Source: Streptomyces sp. NBC_01463
Lineage (GTDB): Bacteria; Actinomycetota; Actinomycetes; Streptomycetales; Streptomycetaceae
Assembly: GCA_036227345.1 (NCBI GenBank)
Contig: CP109468.1
Location: forward strand, 6,262,001 to 6,326,000
Length of the DNA: 64,000 nt
Reading direction: 5' to 3'
Translations under genes and position numbers: made by a program
In this document: positions 59,479-64,000 of the stretch, one piece after another
Layout of the letters: the number at the start of each line of letters is the position of its first letter
Position numbering within the stretch: position 1 is the first letter of the stretch
Notes under the pieces: generated by a model
What the model saw: only the letters and a program-made list of their open reading frames with translations
Told to the model about the DNA's origin: nothing
The model's database searches: none

Positions 59479-60584
59479 TGGTCTCCGGTCTCCTTCCGGT
59501 ACGGGACGGACCTCAGCCTGGACGGCAACCGGGCCAGGCCGCCCGGCAGCAGATGTACCACGGCCACGAACAGCACGCCCAGCAGGAACAGCGGCTGGGA
59601 GAGCGGGACCCGGAGCACCGCGGGCAGGTCCGCGACCGCGCCCGAACCGGCCAGATCGCCGAGCCGGTGGTCCGCCCAGGTGTAGAGGATGCCGCCCGCC
59701 ATCGGCCCCCAGCGGGTGCCCGAGCCGCCCAGCACCACCATCACCAGCAGCGAGAGCGTGAAGTCGGACGTGGTCGTCTGGGGGGTGGAACCGCCGGTCA
59801 GGAGCAGGTGGACGATGCCGCCGAGCGCGGCGAGCGCACCCGCGACGACGAAGGCCGTCAGCTTGAATCCGTACGGCTTCAGGCCCAGCACCTCCACCCG
59901 GCGCTCGTTCTCCTTGATGCCCTCCCAGACGCGGCCGGTGGGGGAGCGGACCGACCGGTGGACGACGGCCAGGGTGAGCACGAGGTAGGCCAGCGCGATC
60001 CAGTAGAGGTTCGCCGTGTTGTCGATGCCGACGAGCCAGGAGGGAAGGAGATCGGCCGGGGCCGCCCGGCCCTCCTCGCCACCGGTGACCCCGCCGGGGT
60101 TGCGGGACACCAGGATCGAGCCCGCCTGGGCGAAGGCCAGGGTCACCATGGAGAAGCCGATCCCGGTGACGCGCAGGCTCACCGACCCCAGGACGAGGGC
60201 CAGCGCGATCCCGAAGAGGAGACCGAGGGTCGAGGCCAGGACGAAGGGAAGGCCCGCCTCCAGCAGGAACATGTTGGTGGCGTAGCTGCCGGCCGCGAAG
60301 TACAGGGCGTGGCCGAACGAGAGCAGTCCGGTGCGCCCGAGCAGCAGGTCGTAGCCCGTGGCCAGGGCGCCGAACAGCAGGCAGGTGGCGAGGAGTTGCA
60401 GGCTGCCCGCGCTGCCGAGCGGACCGTCCAGCAGGCCGGGCACGGGTACGGCGCTGAACGGTGCGACGGCCAGGACGAGCAGGACGGCCGCCGGCCACCA
60501 GCGCAGCAGCCGGGGCGACTTGACCGGCAGCACCGGGGCCGGAGAGCCCTCGGTGCGGTCGTGTGTCTCGGTGGCGGTGCTCAC
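59475..60584 (-). CDS. livM: Branched-chain-amino-acid-type ABC permease LivM
   Basis: A 369-aa permease with about nine TM helices. Family blocks include LLLGRTGLLSFGHALYFAAGSYA, RVTGIGFSMVTLAFAQ, RSPTGRVWEGIKENERRVEVLGL (EAA-type loop) and MVVLGGSGTRWGPMAGGILYTW. The GTG start overlaps LivH, and its end overlaps the hydrolase gene. With LivH it forms the membrane channel of a Liv/HAAT importer for branched-chain amino acids, urea, amides or aromatic acids. Confidence 0.93.
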   Translation of the reverse strand: MSTATETHDRTEGSPAPVLPVKSPRLLRWWPAAVLLVLAVAPFSAVPVPGLLDGPLGSAGSLQLLATCLLFGALATGYDLLLGRTGLLSFGHALYFAAGSYATNMFLLEAGLPFVLASTLGLLFGIALALVLGSVSLRVTGIGFSMVTLAFAQAGSILVSRNPGGVTGGEEGRAAPADLLPSWLVGIDNTANLYWIALAYLVLTLAVVHRSVRSPTGRVWEGIKENERRVEVLGLKPYGFKLTAFVVAGALAALGGIVHLLLTGGSTPQTTTSDFTLSLLVMVVLGGSGTRWGPMAGGILYTWADHRLGDLAGSGAVADLPAVLRVPLSQPLFLLGVLFVAVVHLLPGGLARLPSRLRSVPYRKETGDQ

Positions 60585-61468
60585 GCGAGCCTCCCCGTCA
60601 GTCCGCGCGGGCGGATCAGCAGCAGCGCGGCGAGCAGGACGACGACCGCCAGATCGCCGAGGCCCGCCGCGGTGTAGTAGTTGGCGAACTGCTGGACCAG
60701 TCCGATGACGACGGACGCCACGGCGGCGCCGGTCACCGAACCCATGCCGCCGGTGACCACGACGACGAACGCGAAGATGAGCAGCGAGGTGCCCTGGCGC
60801 GGGTCGACCGAGCCGAAGTACAGCCCGCCGAGTGCCCCGCCGAGCGCGGCCGCGCAGCCGCCGATCGCGAAGACGAGGGTGAACGCCCTGCGGACGTCGA
60901 TGCCGAGCGCGGTGACCATCGCCCGGTCCTCGACACCGGCCCGTACGACGAGACCGTGCCGGGTCCGGCCCAGGAACAGCCGCAGCGCCACCAGCACCAC
61001 GACGGCCGCCGCGACCAGCACGAGGCGGTTGACCGGGACCTGCGCGCCCAGCAGCCCGAAGGTGCCGGACAGTGCATCGGGCCCGGGGAACGTCCGGGCG
61101 TCCGAGCCCCAGATGCCCGACAGCAGCGCCGGCACGGCGAGCCCGACCCCGACGGTGGCGAGCACCTGCTCGCGCGGCCGGGTGTAGAGCGGGCGGACGA
61201 CCGCGAGTTCCAGGAGCACGGCGGCCGCGGTGCCCACCGCCGTACCGAACAGGACCGCGAGGACGAAGCCGGCGCCGCCGGGACCCGCGCCGGGCAGATG
61301 GCCGGACGCGGCCCACCAGGTGCCGTACGCGCCGATGGACAGCAGCGCCCCGTGCGCGAAGTTGAGGACGTCCATCAGGCCGAAGATCAGCGAGAGTCCG
61401 GACGCGATGAGGAAGTAGAGGGCTCCCAGACCGAGTCCGGTCATGGTGAGCAGGACGAGGGTGGACAT
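60581..61468 (-). CDS. livH: Branched-chain-amino-acid-type ABC permease LivH
   Basis: A 295-aa permease with about eight TM helices: GLGLGALYFLIASGLSLIFGLMDVLNFAHGALLSIGAY is the diagnostic start. The cytosolic EAA-like loop GLVVRAGVEDRAMVTALGIDVRRAF and VVTGGMGSVTGAAVASVVIGLVQQF follow. The ATG shares one base with the LivF stop (TGATG). It is the partner of LivM. Confidence 0.93.
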   Translation of the reverse strand: MSTLVLLTMTGLGLGALYFLIASGLSLIFGLMDVLNFAHGALLSIGAYGTWWAASGHLPGAGPGGAGFVLAVLFGTAVGTAAAVLLELAVVRPLYTRPREQVLATVGVGLAVPALLSGIWGSDARTFPGPDALSGTFGLLGAQVPVNRLVLVAAAVVVLVALRLFLGRTRHGLVVRAGVEDRAMVTALGIDVRRAFTLVFAIGGCAAALGGALGGLYFGSVDPRQGTSLLIFAFVVVVTGGMGSVTGAAVASVVIGLVQQFANYYTAAGLGDLAVVVLLAALLLIRPRGLTGRLA

Positions 61469-62214
61469 CAGGAATCCGCCTCCGCGGTCTGGGGGTTCAG
61501 CGGGCCGTGGCCCACACCGAGCAGCCGGCGGGCCGCCTCCGCGTCGCCCAGGAGCCCGTCCGCCGGGCCCCGGTGGGCGGTCCGGCCGTCGGCCAGCACC
61601 ACGCAGTGCCCGGCCAGCCGGCGGACGACGGCGAGGTTCTGTTCCACGAGCAGCACCGGCACCGCCTCGGCGGCCCGCTCCAGCACCTGCGCCACCTCGG
61701 TGACCACCTTCGGCGCCAGGCCCTTGGTGGGTTCGTCCGCGATGATCAGCCGGTTGGTGTTGAGCAGGGTGCGGCCGATGGCGACCATCTGCTGCTGACC
61801 GCCGGACAGCGTCCCGGCCAACTGCCGTGCGCGCTGCTTCAGTTCGGGGAAGAGCTCGTGCACCAGCGCGTACGCGGGCTCGCCCGCGCCGCGCCGCTCG
61901 GCCAGCCGCAGGTTCTCCGCGACGGTCAGCCCGGCGAAGATGCCGCGGTCCTCGGGGGCGTAGCCGATCCCGCGCCGGACCAGCGCGTGCGTCGGCAGGG
62001 CCGCGGTCTCCTCGCCGTCCAGGCGGACACTGCCGCTGCGCGGGACGAGGCCGAGGATGCCGCGCACGGTCGTGGTCTTCCCGGCGCCGTTGCGGCCGAG
62101 CAGCGCGGTCACGCCGTGGCCGGCGACGTCCAGGTCGACGCCGTGCAGGATGTGCCGGCCGCCGATCAGGACCCGCAGGTCCCGCACGGCGAGCAGGGGT
62201 TGTTCCGTCGTCAC
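61468..62214 (-). CDS. livF: ABC transporter ATPase LivF
   Basis: A 248-aa ATPase with Walker A GRNGAGKTT, signature LSGGQQQM, Walker B LIIADEPTKGL and the LivF-specific YAPEDRGIFAGLTVAENL. The GTG start overlaps the LivG stop (GTGA). LivF and LivG form the ATPase pair of the importer. Confidence 0.94.
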   Translation of the reverse strand: MTTEQPLLAVRDLRVLIGGRHILHGVDLDVAGHGVTALLGRNGAGKTTTVRGILGLVPRSGSVRLDGEETAALPTHALVRRGIGYAPEDRGIFAGLTVAENLRLAERRGAGEPAYALVHELFPELKQRARQLAGTLSGGQQQMVAIGRTLLNTNRLIIADEPTKGLAPKVVTEVAQVLERAAEAVPVLLVEQNLAVVRRLAGHCVVLADGRTAHRGPADGLLGDAEAARRLLGVGHGPLNPQTAEADS

Positions 62215-63005
62215 AGCCCCTCCCCGAGGTAGGCCTGCTGCACGGTCGGGTCGGCGGTCACGGCCGCGGGGGTGTCCAGGGCGAGCAGCCGGCCGTGGTG
62301 CATCACGGCGAGCCGGTCCGCGAGGCCCAGCAGGACGTCCATGTGGTGCTCGACCATGAGGACCGTGCGCCCCTCCTCCCGGTGCAGGGTGCGGATCAGT
62401 CCGGTCAGCGCCGGGACCTCCTCGGCGCTCACCCCGGCCATCGGCTCGTCGAGCAGCATCAGCCGCGGCTCGCCCACCAGCAGCACGGCCAGCTCCAGCT
62501 TCCGTTTCTCGCCGTGGGACAGTTCGGCGGCCGTGGCCCCGGCCCGGTGGCCGAGACCGGTGCGCTCCAGGACGCCGGCCACCTCGGCGGTGTACGGGTC
62601 GGCGCGCCGCCAGATGCGGTACGAGCCGCCCCGGACGGCCTGCGCGGCCAGCCGGACGTGGTCGGCCACGGTCATCGCGGGCCAGAGGCTGGACGTCTGG
62701 AACGTGCGGCCGATGCCACGCCGGGCCCGGACGTGCGCGGGCCGGTGCGTCATATCGGTGCCGTCCAGCGCGACGGTGCCCGCGGTGGGCAGCGTCAGCC
62801 CGCTGATCAGGTTGAACAGGGACGTCTTGCCTGCCCCGTTGGGGCCGATGAAGGCGAGGAACTCGCCCTCGCGGACGCTCAGGGTGATGTCCTGGACGAT
62901 GGTCGCGCCGCCGACGCTCCAGCCGAGCCCGTCCAGCCGGAGCACCGGGGTCGCCAGGTCCGCCGGGCCACCGTTCTGCTGCCCGGGGGTGTGGGGTGCG
63001 GTCAC
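62211..63005 (-). CDS. livG: ABC transporter ATPase LivG
   Basis: A 264-aa ATPase: Walker A GPNGAGKTS, the LivG-specific GIGRTFQTSSLWPAMTVADHV, signature LSHGEKRKLE and Walker B LMLLDEPMAGVS, then VEHHMDVLLGLADRLAVMHHG. The insert between Walker A and signature is longer than in LivF. GTG start three bases after the binding-protein stop. Confidence 0.94.
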   Translation of the reverse strand: MTAPHTPGQQNGGPADLATPVLRLDGLGWSVGGATIVQDITLSVREGEFLAFIGPNGAGKTSLFNLISGLTLPTAGTVALDGTDMTHRPAHVRARRGIGRTFQTSSLWPAMTVADHVRLAAQAVRGGSYRIWRRADPYTAEVAGVLERTGLGHRAGATAAELSHGEKRKLELAVLLVGEPRLMLLDEPMAGVSAEEVPALTGLIRTLHREEGRTVLMVEHHMDVLLGLADRLAVMHHGRLLALDTPAAVTADPTVQQAYLGEGL

Positions 63006-63008
63006 GGT

Positions 63009-64000
63009 TCAGCCCGCCGAGGGCTTCACGGGCGGTGCCACGGTGTCCATCGGCTCGGTGTCCAGCAGCTCCGGCTTCAGGGCGGCCCCCTTGCCGGTCA
63101 GCCGGGCCACGAACATCGGCTGCACCAGCGCATGGTCCTCGGCCCGCACCTGCGCCTTGCCCTTGACGCCGTCGAAGGTCCAGCCCTCCAGGGCCTTCAC
63201 CATCGCGGCCGGGTCGGTGGCGCTGCCCTCGGCCACGGCGTGCACGATCATCTGGGCCGCGGTGAAGCCGTCCGGGGTGAACAGGTCGGGCGTGCCGCCC
63301 GCCTTCGTGACCGAGTCGAGCATCGCCTTCTCCACGGCGTTGCCGCCGCCCGCGCCCGGGAAGTAGTGCGCCAGGAACGACACCTTGGACCCGGCCGCCC
63401 CGAAGACCGGGTACGAGGCGGTTCCGGCGAGGCCGGTGACGACCTTGGCCGCGCCCAGCACACCCTGCTGGTCCAGTGCGGTCCACAGCGCGGGGGCGGT
63501 GGAACCGGCCCAGGCGACGAAGACCAGGTCCGGCCCGCCCGCCTTGACCTGCCGGGCGAACGGCGTCAGGTCCGTCGCGCTCGGCGGTGCCAGCACGGAA
63601 CCGACCTTCGCGCCCTTCGCGCCGAGCACCGCCTTCACCGCGGCGACGTTGGCCTGGCCGAACGTGGAGTCCTGGGCGAGGACCGTGACCTTCTTGCCCT
63701 CGGCGTCGCCGAGCATCGTGCCCGCCGTGAGGATGTCCTGGTAGGACTGCCGGCCCGAGCGGAAGGTGTAGCCGTTGATGCCGGTCACCGCGTCGGTGGC
63801 CGCCGGGCCGCTGACGTACAGCACCTTGTTCTGCGCGGCCAGGGGCGCCATCTGGAGCGCGACGCCGGAGTCGGTGGTGCCGGCCAGCACCTTGTACCCC
63901 TTGCCGATCAGGTTCTTCGCCGCGGAGACCGCCTTGCCGGGGTCGCCCGCGTCGTCCTGCTCGGTGACCTCGATGCGGTGGCCGGCGACCTTGCCGGTGC
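63009..64000 (-). CDS. livK: Liv-type substrate-binding protein, 5' end beyond window
   Basis: The C-terminal about 330 aa of a leucine/amide-type periplasmic binding protein. The visible part begins around AGHRIEVTEQDDAGDPGKAV and includes LAGTTDSGVALQMAPLAAQNKVLYVSGPAATDAV, RSGRQSYQDILTAG and VFVAWAGSTAPALWTALDQQGV; the signal peptide lies off the right edge. The ligand cleft residues resemble those of Liv/Ami-type proteins. It is the first gene of the operon in this window. Ligand not inferable. Confidence 0.92.
   Translation of the reverse strand, partial: TGKVAGHRIEVTEQDDAGDPGKAVSAAKNLIGKGYKVLAGTTDSGVALQMAPLAAQNKVLYVSGPAATDAVTGINGYTFRSGRQSYQDILTAGTMLGDAEGKKVTVLAQDSTFGQANVAAVKAVLGAKGAKVGSVLAPPSATDLTPFARQVKAGGPDLVFVAWAGSTAPALWTALDQQGVLGAAKVVTGLAGTASYPVFGAAGSKVSFLAHYFPGAGGGNAVEKAMLDSVTKAGGTPDLFTPDGFTAAQMIVHAVAEGSATDPAAMVKALEGWTFDGVKGKAQVRAEDHALVQPMFVARLTGKGAALKPELLDTEPMDTVAPPVKPSAG

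Overview
The window is high-GC actinobacterial chromosome, almost certainly Streptomyces. Codon third positions are strongly G/C, GTG and TTG starts are common, Shine-Dalgarno sites are AGGAGG-like, genes overlap in tight ATGA/GTGA/TGATG strings, and many products are Streptomyces-type secreted or membrane proteins. I see no rRNA, tRNA, IS element, prophage or CRISPR array. It is dense housekeeping/accessory territory with about 55 genes.

Layout. 1-5.7 kb: secreted endonuclease/exonuclease/phosphatase-family enzyme, a small membrane protein, a SUKH-like protein, two convergent MFS exporters and a 62-aa orphan. 5.7-8.9 kb: LysR regulator divergent from an MFS exporter plus siderophore-interacting flavoprotein operon, with a LysR-type dyad between them. 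9.1-12.9 kb: a compact four-gene operon with two tandem DUF1254/DUF1214 proteins between two membrane proteins. 13-21 kb: DUF2277, DedA, DoxX, PhoD-type phosphatase, FtsX-like ABC exporter, two small secreted proteins (one an HNH nuclease). 21-30.5 kb: an orphan FetB-like permease, HAD phosphatase, a zinc-ribbon/peptidoglycan-binding membrane protein, an MFS exporter fused to a winged-helix domain, GNAT, DUF2330 and a GT87-PAP2 fusion. 30.6-39.8 kb: AEC carrier, cyp125 divergent from a fadA5-like thiolase (steroid side-chain oxidation), a GH89 alpha-N-acetylglucosaminidase, a secreted lipase and a lytic transglycosylase.

39.9-45.8 kb is the most coherent system: a cobalamin riboswitch heads five overlapping genes encoding two surface-anchored proteins (an alpha/alpha-toroid protein and a small Cys-containing protein), then EcfT, a double EcfA ATPase and an ECF S component. 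I read it as a vitamin B12 capture and import operon in which the two surface proteins may act like the two domains of mammalian transcobalamin.

46-51 kb: a proline-rich anchored protein, an AlkZ-like DNA glycosylase candidate, a polytopic membrane protein, an MBL hydrolase and a VOC protein. 51.4-53.1 kb: aldehyde dehydrogenase plus 3Fe-4S ferredoxin, a plausible partner set for a P450. 53.2-58.5 kb: a polyhydroxybutyrate locus, with secreted PHB depolymerase divergent from 3-hydroxybutyrate dehydrogenase, a GAF/PucR regulator and a leaderless periplasmic-binding-protein-like gene. 58.6-64 kb: a Liv-type ABC importer operon (livK runs off the right edge) ending in an alpha/beta hydrolase.

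Several gene ends carry strong GC-rich hairpins; most lack a U-tract, as is usual in Streptomyces, but one (23.03 kb) is a canonical intrinsic terminator. Family names were assigned by reading motifs and from memory of the families, not by database search.
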